From the NCBI RefSeq assembly GCF_003473485.1, contig NC_053048.1:37258755-37322754 (forward strand): a DNA stretch of 64,000 nucleotides, written 5' to 3'. Position 1 is the stretch's first letter; the number at the start of each line of letters is the position of its first letter. A program made the position numbers and the translations under genes. Origin of the DNA: Medicago truncatula (lineage: Eukaryota; Streptophyta; Magnoliopsida; Fabales; Fabaceae). Below are positions 54,120-64,000 of the stretch, one piece after another. The notes beneath the pieces were generated by a model. It made no database searches. It saw only the letters and a list, made by a program, of their open reading frames with translations, and was not told where the DNA came from.

Positions 54120-55300
54120 TTACATTGGACGAAGGTCCTTCATGCTCTCTGGATGATCTGCTCTTGCAATTAAAGCAACGCTAGTATCATTCAAATTAGG
54201 TGAAAAACTACATGCATCAAGCCACAAACAACGAGTTTCAAAGATCTCGGTACCAATAAGAGGCCAAATTTTTTGAAAGAAGCCTGAATTAAGGCCATTA
54301 GATCCTGGTGATTTGTCAAGATGCATAGAGAAAACAGGTTGTCTGAATTCCTCTTATTTAAAAGGAGTTATTAGGATAATATTATCTCGAGGAGATATAC
54401 ATTAAGACACAGTGTTAATAATTGGTGAATGATTTCTATCATTTGGTGTGCGGAGATTATGTACAAAAATAGTCTTGAGCAATGCTACACAAGCCAACTT
54501 GATCATCCACAAACATATCATGTGCATAATTGCTTTTAACGGTGTTTCTCGTACGCCTCACACTAGTTGAAGCATGAAAAACTTACTATTTTTGTCATTA
54601 TCTTTGAGCCAAAAGATTTTGGATTGTTGTTTCCGATAAATATCTTCCTACAACAAAACATAAGAAAGCTTGTTTTGGATGCTAGCAGCATATGCATAAG
54701 TTGTGTGGTCCTTACTACTTCGGATGGTATGAAGATCTTTCCGCAATTAGTTGGCTTCATGGTAAAATTTGGGGGTATTGGCTTTGCTCCATGCTTCAAT
54801 ATCATCAACAGAATACTTGAGCTTTTGTGAAGCATTATTAGCTGGATAGTAGTGCCAGTTCTCGTCGACCATATCGAAAGACTTTGATCAAGGAGCCACA
54901 GGTTTTCGAAATGAAACCTATGTTTTGAATGGATATAGCTCTTGGGCTTCAACTTTAAAATTAGGTAAATTGATATCCCTCTAAAGGGAGGTCATGCAAG
55001 TTACACTCGTTTACTGCTTAACGAAAACCATTATAAAGCCAAGCCGGTCTCTCATATCCTCCTCGTTTGTCGCCATTTGCGAGGAGATCATTAAAATCGT
55101 CTATGATGCACCAAGGGTCAGTTGACATAGTGACAAGATCACAAAGAAGATTCCAAGATTGTCTACGCCGAGCATTGTTTGAATGACCCCCGAGCATTGT
55201 TTGAATGACCCCAAAAAGAGGTTAGGTGCGGGTCACTTTTGACTGTATCATGAACTTGCCAATTAATAAATTTAGATGAATTAACACGGAATAGACGACT
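54120..55300 (-). pseudogene. LINE (endonuclease-reverse transcriptase) pseudogene
   Basis: Minus-strand pieces in order: RRRQSWNLLCDLV and PWCIIDDFNDLLANGDKRGG (endonuclease end), HRFHFENLWLLDQSL, a WLKDNDKNSKFF-like block near 54600, and MHLDKSPGSNGLNSGFFQKI with LIARADHPESMKDLRP (start of reverse transcriptase). Many shifts and a large gap; truncated at 54120. A 22-bp tandem duplication (CGAGCATTGTTTGAATGACC...) occurs at about 55170-55213. Confidence 0.85.
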
Positions 55301-56222
55301 TCTAAATGATGGCAAGACCACCACTATGACCTTCTCTATCAAATAGTAAAATAAGAATCATAACCAAGCAAATAACAAACTTCTTTTATTTTATTGGAAT
55401 GCGATAAAGTTTCAACTAGGAAAACAAATATCTAGTTTATTGACATGTATAAGGTCTTTAAGCTGGGAATTACCTTAGGATGTCTCATATCTCAGCAATT
55501 CCAACATAAAATGTTAATTTCCTCCGATATGCATGAGACCATACTCTGCTGATAAAAAAATGTTGTTTATCCTCTATATTTGTCCGTTGAACGATCTATT
55601 GAACAACTTCCATTGCAGACATGTCATACTGATTATTCAGGATGATAATTTTTTTCTTATCCAATACCATAATCATTACTTCTTGAGCGTTTCTTCAAGG
55701 TACCATCTAATTTTTCTTCAATTAATTTAGAAGTGTTTGCAAACAGAGAAATAGGTGTTGAATTTGATTTGATTGACAAACAGGTAAACTTAATTAAAAA
55801 AAAAAAAACTACAACAAACAGGTTATAAATCTTTTAACACTAATGAAACTACGGTTCCGTTCAGCGTGCGCTATGCTGATGGGTCTCGCACGCTGGGAGA
55901 TGTGAATTACCAAAGTTTTTTTTTTTTTTGGAGTGGATTGCCAAAGTTTGTAGGTTGCTTTACTGTGCACTACCTGTTCGAGCCGGTTGATAGCTATTAA
56001 ACAATTATAAAAGCCACTTCTTTTATTAATTGTTATGTGCACGGCCTATTTGAACATATTAATTCATTCGAAATGCATCAAGAAAATAATAAAAAAACAT
56101 AGTATTTATAATTAAATGATCACTAGTTTGTATATATTTCGTCAAGTAATAGTTTGCATGTATTTAATTCCATATTAATCACCTTTAAATAAAATATTTT
56201 GTATAAAGAAAAATTTGAAACA
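55301..56222. other. Intergenic, no gene seen
   Basis: AT-rich sequence between the LINE pseudogene and the minisatellite. I see nothing supported in it. Confidence 0.4.
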
Positions 56223-56850
56223 TAAAATGATAGTTAGTCTTTAGAAAATTCTCATAAAATGATAGCTAGTCTTTAGAAGATTCTTATATTAGGATAGTTA
56301 GTCTTTGTAAGATTCTCATAGAACAAAAGTTTGTCTTTGAAAGATTCTCATATAATGGAGGTTAGTCTTTGAAAGATTCTCATAGAACACTAGTTAGTCT
56401 TTAGAAAGATTCTTATAGAACAGATGTTAATCTTAAGAAGATTCTCAAAGAATTGAAGTTAGTCTTAAGAAGATTTTCATATAAGTTAGTATTTGGAAGA
56501 TTATCATATAACGAAATCTTAGTTCTTAGGAAGACTCATAGAACAGAAGTTAGTCTGTTGAGGATTCTTAGGGAACGAAACCTTAGTTCTTAGGAAGATT
56601 ATCAGAGAACGGAATCTTAGTTCTTAAAAAGATTCTCATTGAACGGAAGTTAGTCTTAGGAAGATTCTCAAAGATCAAAATCTTAATTCTTAACAAGATT
56701 CTCATTGAATGAAATTTTAGTTCCTAGGAAGATTTCCATTGAACAGAAGTTAATATTAGAAAGATTCTTAGAGAATGAAATCTTAGTTCTTAGGAAGATT
56801 CTCATTTTTTTTGAAGGATAATGAAATTTTAGTTTTAGGAAGATTCTCAT
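56223..56850. repeat. Minisatellite of about 19 units with two-phase organisation
   Basis: Units start GTTAGTCTTTAGAAGATTCT or GTTCTTAGGAAGATTCTCAT. The first seven or so (56233 to about 56460) are about 32 bp each. From about 56490 on, longer units ending CGAAATCTTA alternate with shorter units ending GAACAGAA, giving a dimer of about 65 bp. Divergence is moderate throughout. Confidence 0.9.
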
Positions 56851-57953
56851 TATTATCTTGTTCATTGTTTTTATTGAGAATAATTATAAAACATTCTCAT
56901 AAAAAATAAATTAAAAAAAAATCATTTTTCAAGAACGATTAAGTCTTAAGATAGTTAATTGTAACAATTTAGTCCTTTAAATATTTTTCGTATCATTTAG
57001 GTTTTTAAGTTATTTAATTACGACTTTTAGGCTCCGAATAACTTATATTTTTGAAGGACCAACTTGTTACAATTGATTAACTTAAATGACCTAAGTGGTA
57101 CCAAAAAAACTTAAAGGACCAATTTATTACAATTAAATAACTTAAAACACTCTTTTATTAAATTCAATTGCATTTGTTAAAATCAATATATATTTAAATA
57201 ATAAAATGCTAGCAGGTCAAAATTCAAGAGATTACAACCATTCATTAGATTAAAAGTATATCTAATGGATCAAATTCATTTTGAAAAAAAAAATAAAGGT
57301 CATGCACGGTACATGACCCATTTAGCTTGCGTACCCTAGCCAGAGCCATGAAACTACAATACAAGATACTTCTGCAGTTTATGAATTATCTACAAGACAC
57401 TTCTCCAAAGTGAATAATTTTAAATTATAAAAGAAACGATACCTTAAAAATAGACTATATTACAAATAGATACATTATAATAAATTACGAGTTTGTTACA
57501 AAACTAACTTTTAAAATGGACCTTTACAATTAGCAAAATGCCGAAATTGTTAGGTCAGATGTCATGACTGGGGTTCGAACTATAATACTTCCACTTATAT
57601 GCGTGAGTTTATAATAACTTTGTCATTTCGTCTATCTATAAAAAAAAAAAAAATGGACCTTCACAACAATCTTTGAAACATAAATTTCATTAGCCACAAA
57701 CATTAATATATGAACAACTTTACCTCAAAAAAGAAAACAATTAATACATGAACAACTTATTTAAATAGTTTCAATCAACGACATAACTTAAGTACATAGG
57801 TTCAAGTGTAGCTGTACAAAAGACTGGAAAGACCGATCGATCGATCGATCGATTCCGATCCAAGCGTGAGACACTGAGACTCATCAACACAAACAAACTA
57901 GTATAACCGAAACAACATCATTGACTCGGTTGCTCCGCCGCTCCGAGAAAACA
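56851..57953. other. Upstream region of EMC10 with a foldback MITE
   Basis: A foldback lies at about 56944-57150 (GTTAATTGTAACAATTTAGT facing CCAATTTATTACAATTAAAT). At 57546-57640 there is a short repeat-like piece (CTGGGGTTCGAAC). A GATC/ATCG tandem is at about 57834-57853, followed by the EMC10 leader. Confidence 0.5.
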
Positions 57954-60900
57954 ATGACTCTACTCCGATCAATTTTAACGGTGACCTTACTCCTCACTTT
58001 CTTCTTCACTCTCTCACCAGCTTTCCAATCCGACGAGCTTCTCCTCGACGATGAAGAATTCGGCCTCGAAGGCGGTCGCCCTCAAACCCGTCCATCGTCA
58101 CCTAACACCGCCGCCACCACCACCACCACCACCACTCGTAAGAGGATTCCTGATTCCGCTTCCGATTCAAAGATCCAGTTCACACTCGAACACGCTTTCG
58201 GTGATTCCGATTTCTCTGAAGCTGGTAACTTCTCTGCTCGTCTCAAAACTTGGAGTCACGGCGCTCAGGTTCGTCAATTTCTTTTTAATTGTTGATATTT
58301 TTCAAAGCTAGTATAATAATTCGTTGATTGGTTCTTCTCTGTTGAATCGATTTTGAATTAACAACTTAATTTGCAGTTATGCATAAGCTAAAGCTATTTC
58401 TATAACAAGATAAGAAATAAAATAAAGTTGAGTTTTTTCGTAGAAGCTATAAGTTGTTTTCATGAGCTATTTTGTTGAGCTTTATGAAAATAAGGTGAAA
58501 ACAGCTTATGAACATGCCATAAGTTTTTTTCTTAAGTTTTCCCAAAGAGTCTCTCAGATAATTGTGTCAGTAGATAAGTTCTAAATAAGTCAATCCAAAT
58601 AGGAATTTATTGCGCTGAGTATGAGTGGATTGATGAAATTATATGTTGTTGTACTGAGGCAATTTTGATATGTGACAGACACTGACGAAGCTGCGGTTTT
58701 CACGAGATGCTTTCACTGAAGACGAGAAGAATAAATTTCAAGTAATTATTTGAATCCTTCAGAGCTATTTTGTAATTTGTATATGTGTTTGAGATGTTTG
58801 TACTTTGAATTGTATAAAGATTTGGCACTGTTTTATTATTACAGGAGTTGTTGAAAAGAGATGATTTCTATAGGATTAGACTGCCATCCAACGTTTTGAG
58901 CCCTCCCGGCAGGGATTATATTGTTTCGTCAGTGAAAGCTGTAAGTGTTTAGATAGAATCAAGTTCTTCTTCATTGGTAGCATGCATCAAAATGTTAAAG
59001 CTTCTTTTTTTCACTCCAATTCACTATTCATGTATGGTTTTATATTTGAATTTATGCTTGGGGAAGTGTGAATAAGCTTTTAGTTCCCAGGTCTGTTTGT
59101 TCCTTTTCCGGAAATACTTCCAATGATGTAAGATATATGTTGGTACTGCCAGATGATAGTTATTAGTGTGTGATATTGTTCTAGTAATGCTGGATATTGT
59201 TTGTTCTGCACTCATCACATGATGTTGGAAGATAATAATCCATTTGCTGTCTCTTATTTTTTCATGGTTATCTTTAAGTAGCTTGAATCCTTATGACGGT
59301 GTTACTGTTTTTGGTTACTATTTTGATACTTGCAGCTCTTTTTTCGGTGTTGTGGTTACTGTTTAAACTGCCCTCTCCAATTAGAACTGACAGTTTACGT
59401 CTTTTTGAATCCAGAGATGTCTTCCAGGGGACGGTTTGGAGGAACACTTTGTAATACATACGGTAATTTACATTCATATACTGAAATATGCTGTTTAATG
59501 TATTTATACTCCAATGTCTGCAAATATAACTTCTCCACTCAGTTCACATTTTAGTACACAAAGGGATTTCTCATATATACTCTTGTGTCATTGGGAAACC
59601 AGTCTCAATAGTCTTGAAAATGGAAAAAAAAATAGTAATAGATTACAGTTGGTTTTGTATCTTGGGATAATTGACATGTTCTCCAGCTCTTTTGCAAAAG
59701 ATTTTCAGAATGTACAATTCAGCTGTGTTTTGTGTATATATGACAACAACAAGAACCACATGGATCAGATCAGACAACCCGTTGAGCTCAATCAAAATCC
59801 ACAGTTTTACCAGGAAAAAACCTTAGAGTAGGGTATTTCTTAATGATTTCTCTTGAAGTTCCCTTCACACTATCTCTACCGTTGTCAGTCTTCCTTAGTG
59901 CTCCCTTTAACTCAAGTGGATTTTTAGTGATAAAAAGCATAGTTTTTACCAGCCTCTTCAATGGTTAAACTCTTCTAGTTTATTCTTGTTGCTTACCATT
60001 CCGTGAATAGCTTGTAGAAGTAAAAGTAATTCCTTGATCCATCTCAATGTTTTTCTCAGTGATCAAGATTTTTCTATCTTCATTTTTGATGCATCGTGCA
60101 CTAGATCTGTTCTTTTCCTTTCTCCTTCCTTCAAAAGCTTTTATATATGTTTTTCCTCATTTCCGAACCCTTCTGATTCACCAAAAACTACTTTTCCACC
60201 CTTGCGAAACTTCTTTTAATCATTAATATTTTTTAGCCAAGCTGCATTCATATAAAAAATACTTATCCCTTGACCAACACGAGGGCCCTTTTTACATATA
60301 AATATATAATGGGTTTTCCCTTCAATTTTATATTTATTTTTTTACAAAGAAAAAAAATATGAATGTCTTGGATCACAACTGGGTTCATTTTCAACTCTTT
60401 CATAGCTATAATTTTTATTTCTAGACAATTTATTCTGAAAAAAAAGTGCAGAATGTTTAATAGTATAATGAGTTTTTCACTAGTCTTGCTATGAGTGCCT
60501 CAGTACCCTAAGTTTACGTCCCAAAGAATAACAAATGAAAACTATTGAATGAATATATACCATTTGATATACGGGGAACTTAAAAAAGCCCTACACACGT
60601 CTATTTTTGATATACGGGGAACTGTTTTTACGGAACAACATGTTTTTTCATGAAAACACACAATATAGCTCAATAAAAATGAAAGTTCTAATTGAAAAAA
60701 TTCTCAAAGAAATTAAAAGTTATTAGCTCGCTCTGACAATAACTAAATCATAAACCGTAAGTTACAAGTTACTGTGCGAGAATCGTTAGCATCTGTCTTT
60801 TCATGAAATGGCAACTCGGTGCTGTAAAGCTCTTTCCTTACAGAGTCTAGGGAAGGGAGGATTGTCTGATCCCATTATTGATCTAGTGTACAGTCTTACC

Positions 60901-62994
60901 TTGCATTTGCAAGAGGTTGATTCCACGACTTGAATGCATAATCACCTAGTCACACAGCAACAGCTCACATCTTTAGCAATTGTGTTTTCATATTTCATAT
61001 AAATGGCTTTTCAAAAAAAAATATTTCATATAAATGGAAGAGACCTAAGTGAACATGGATTGCTTTGGAAGTTTTCCCTTGGTTTAGAATATATACAGAA
61101 CTGAACTCTGATTATTTAACTTTTTATATTATATATCTATCTTTGTGTTTATTTCTTTCCAATATATTTTTTTTATTGAGTTTTTTTAATCTTACTGAGT
61201 CTTTCTGTTTCTCTCTTTCCTCTTGTCTGTTTCAGGAAGGTGTTAACATCTTGGCTGTCAATTATGGTGCTCCTGGGGCTTGCCCTTTCCCCCGGCAACT
61301 GAAGCTTGTAAGTTATGTTTTCTTTGGGCAACTGCACTTATTTCTTGTATGTTCATTGAACAAGGCTCAATTTCAAAACTTTTCAACTTGTTTTGTCGTC
61401 ATCTATATTCTCATCGTCTTGAGGTCTTTATTGTTCGCACAAGGTGATTTTTAATAATGCTATCTTTCCTTAACATTGAAAAAATGATATAAATAAAAAA
61501 ATAACCCAATGTTTATATCTGTTTCTTCCATACATGGTCATTTGTTTGGGCGTCTAGAATGTTTGCAATATGTCAGCATCATGAAGGGTGATTTTACAAT
61601 CTTGCATTCCTAGAGAGATATGTGATTATATCCAAAACTGGCAGGTGGAGTGGAAGTTTAGACTGAAGACGCCTTGTTAACATATATTATGGACCTGAAT
61701 CCTGCTTTGTTTTATAGAGTAATTTTTGTGTTCCTGAGTATTTGATATGCATGTTCTGGTTGGTTTTATTACATGCAATGCCACAACGTGTCTTGGTTCT
61801 TATGAGTACCTGAGCATAGTTCGTAACTTGTGCAAACTTAAAGTTGTTGTAAAGCCTGATTCCTATAATGCAAAGGCTAATTTTATACATTTTTTTTTTC
61901 CTGGATGTTAGCCTGCAAAGTGGTCTTTCAAGTCACACACACTTTTGAAGAACACTGAACAAGCACCAAGGTATGATCTATGAATTATGATTGATATTTT
62001 CAGTTTTAATTGTAATTATTTTTTTAGTTGATAAACAAATAATAACCGAAGAAAATCACACAAGTGCTCCTAGCAAGGTTGCCTTGGTAGCAATTGGTTA
62101 TTGATAACTTTCTATAATTTTGAATTCTATTTGCTTTAGTATGCAGTCAATTTACCAACCCATTCATTTGACTCAGGAAAATCTTGGTCAAGGGATTAAG
62201 CCTGTTTAACTCAAACTAAAAAAATCTGGTCATTTGGTGTGACGCCTTGCTCTGGTTTTCGTAGGGTATGGAAATAACAGTATTCCATAAACAGTATTAG
62301 TCTTACAATCATTTAGGACAATGTTGACAAAAAATAAGTGGTCGACTACACTAAGTTTAGGTGGTTATTCATTAGAATGAATTCAAATTTATCATAGTGA
62401 GAACCATAATTTATTAGAATGAGTTGAGATTAAAGATGAGATTCATGTCCAAAATAGATGGTTAGATACACACTAGAGAATAGAGATTCATATTGATCGA
62501 GTTTAATTTTGTATTGAATCGACATATGACTTACATGTTTTGTAAGATAGTGATAATCATTGCTTCATTTCTATGACGAGTTTTTACTTGTGTAGTATGT
62601 ATTTTATTAACAAATGTTATTTCCTCAGGACGCCAATATTTACGGAAGAGCTGATTGGCGGAGAGGGGATAGAAGGTGAACTTGTACAGCCAATAGAAAG
62701 ATCCTTTTGGGCCAAATACGTGAGTATACAACATAAATGCTGCTGGTTTGATCGTAAAGCCAGTTTTATTTTGTTTATTGTTTAATTAAACTATACATAC
62801 ATACTAATTTCTCTGTATGGGACCTTTCTTAATGTCAGTGGATGTACATGATCCCTCTTGGACTCATTGTAATGAATGCCGTCACCCAAGCAGCGAATAT
62901 GCCTGAGGAACAGGCTGGTGGTCAAGCTGGGGCACCGCCGCAGCAAGGAACTGCAGTACAGAGGGGAACAAATTCTGGTGTGCGTAGACGATGA
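57954..62994 (+). CDS. EMC10: ER membrane protein complex subunit 10 (EMC10) homologue
   Basis: Eight exons: 57954-58268, 58679-58741, 58845-58940, 59415-59462, 61236-61307, 61912-61970, 62629-62719 and 62839-62994 (TGA), 900 nt, 299 residues. A signal peptide (SILTVTLLLTFFFTLSPAF) is followed by an acidic stretch (SDELLLDDEEFGLEGG), a poly-Thr run encoded by ACC repeats, and a lumenal domain (IQFTLEHAFG, VNILAVNYGAPGACPFPRQL, PAKWSFKSHTLLKN). Near the C-terminus FWAKYWMYMIPLGLIVMNAV is a single membrane span, then a Gln/Gly-rich tail ending GVRRR. This layout fits EMC10, a lumen-facing subunit of the ER insertase for tail-anchored and multi-pass proteins. The ATG at 57954 is the first in frame. 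The 48-nt exon 4 is small but supported by the RCLPGDGLEEHF frame. Family assignment is by recognition. Confidence 0.88.
58358..58605. repeat. Legume 'ataagc' MITE-like repeat, copy 3 (EMC10 intron 1)
   Basis: Starts AACTTAATTTGCAGTTATGC and ends near TAAGTCAATCCAAATAGG, with the same block order as the BCCP intron 2 copy. Confidence 0.75.
59925..60062 (-). pseudogene. Possible copia integrase scrap in EMC10 intron 4
   Basis: The minus strand from about 60062 reads EMDQGITFTSTSYSRNG and, after stops, a VKTMLF-like piece, recalling the IKH..T.PY.PQQNG...TML region of copia integrases. Very degenerate. Confidence 0.35.
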
Positions 62995-64000
62995 TAATTT
63001 GGTGTCGTTTACCTAAGAAACCATTATTTATGGACATTGACGATGAATGCAATTTAGTTTGACCTTATGTAACATTTCAAAATAATTTAGTTACGTGTAT
63101 AAGCTCTTTATTTTTTTTTGTTGTGAACTTTGAAGGGAGTTAAATTTTCCAAGTAGATTGAGTAAATTAATGTCATTTAAGTTTTAACACGAAAATCCAG
63201 TTTGGTTTCATCTGGTTTTGGTGATGATTCTGAGGCTGTGTTAGATGTGAAGAAATATTCAATAGTTTTGAATTGTATGACATTTTTTAGATTGGGTTTA
63301 TTTAATGATAGTTTTAAATGTGATAGTTGTGATAGTTTTATATATATATATATATAGTTGTGATAGTTAAAAAAAAAGAAAAAGTATAAGGTTTATTTAA
63401 TGATAGTTTTAAATGTGATAGTTGTTGTGATAGTTAAATATAAATATATTTTTTAAAAAAGTATTGAAGTTGGATATATCAATTTTGACACTGCTACACA
63501 CACATATGAAGAGTGGTGCATACTGAAACAAGAACCAAAGCCACGTTACTTTTTTCCAAAATATTATCAGACATACAAATTTGACAATAATTTAGTTGCT
63601 GCAGTTGAAATAAAAATGTGGTTTTTTTTTAGGGAAAATATGTGGTTAACTACGTTTAATTGGTTCATGAATACTGAATGTAATTAACCATATTTTCTAA
63701 CGTCATTAATTCAAATGTAATTTTATCTATTTTGATAAAATAATCGATCTATTAATCATTTTAATATTCTTCAAATTTACATAAAAATCGTGGTTAATGA
63801 CATCCAAAATCATTAACCATGTATTCAACTGATTAATACATCTATTTTTTTTTATCATGATTTTAGTGTAAATTTGTCTCCACATAAATTTGATTAATAG
63901 ATCTATTTTGTTGCGATGAATAGTGATTAATGAATATCATGTGTTGCATTCAAATTTACACAAAAGTCATGATATTCATTAACCATGTATTGCATTCAAA
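62995..64000. other. 3' flank of EMC10 and repeat-rich end of window
   Basis: The 3' UTR is probably within the first 200 bp. A 34-bp direct repeat (GGTTTATTTAATGATAGTTT...) occurs at about 63297 and 63391 with a (TA)n tract between. From about 63640 on, words such as ATTAACCATGTATT and TTCAAATTTACA recur in both orientations, suggesting an inverted-repeat element cut by the window edge. Confidence 0.45.

Noticed and set aside
57834-57853. GATC/ATCG tandem upstream of EMC10 as a regulatory palindrome
   Set aside because: A five-unit simple repeat with no further support; kept only as a note in the upstream interval.

Overview
This is a nuclear plant genomic window. It is AT-rich, its genes are spread over many exons with GT..AG introns, and it is dense with MITEs, LINE debris and LTR fragments. 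A papilionoid legume of the Medicago/Trifolium/Pisum group is the best guess: the thioredoxin f precursor agrees closely with what I remember of the pea protein, and an 'ataagc'-rich intronic repeat typical of these legumes occurs four times. This is an inference from recognition, not from a database search.

Layout. 70-2203 (+): 3' exons of a chloroplast-type DUF2358 protein. 3079-6994 (-): 10-exon GPI-anchored aspartyl protease of the A36/A39 type. 7000-13200: transposon-rich interval with a 1.49-kb element flanked by 9-bp target duplications (Mutator type), a LINE tail and a broken Ty1/copia pol. 13210-15812 (+): thioredoxin f. 15813-20869: a LINE remnant split by a second Mutator-type element, plus other repeats. 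20870-26436 (+): 11-exon glucosamine-6-phosphate synthase (GFAT), with an RTE-type LINE remnant in intron 8. 26437-30848: repeats only. 30849-32621 (-): DUF538 protein. 35422-41266 (-): plastid biotin carboxyl carrier protein of acetyl-CoA carboxylase, whose 3.3-kb intron 5 holds a TRIM element and foldback MITEs. 44006-44635 (+): intronless TIC20-II. 45065-47300: a composite of a LINE-like pseudogene, a partial copy of the neighbouring LUC7 gene, a solo LTR and a hAT element. 47939-53482 (-): 13-exon LUC7-like U1 snRNP protein. 53483-57953: LINE pseudogene, a two-phase minisatellite and MITEs. 57954-62994 (+): 8-exon EMC10 homologue. 62995-64000: repeats.

The genes do not form one pathway. 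Three products act in plastids (thioredoxin f, BCCP, TIC20-II) and a fourth probably does (DUF2358). Two act in the ER or secretory route (EMC10, aspartyl protease). GFAT feeds UDP-GlcNAc synthesis, and LUC7 acts in 5' splice-site selection. Exon chains were built by hand from splice signals, and each complete model closes in frame to a full-length protein. I found no evidence of a previously undescribed biological system. The most informative structures are the nested transposon insertions with exact target duplications, the partial LUC7 duplication and the minisatellite at 56.2-56.85 kb.
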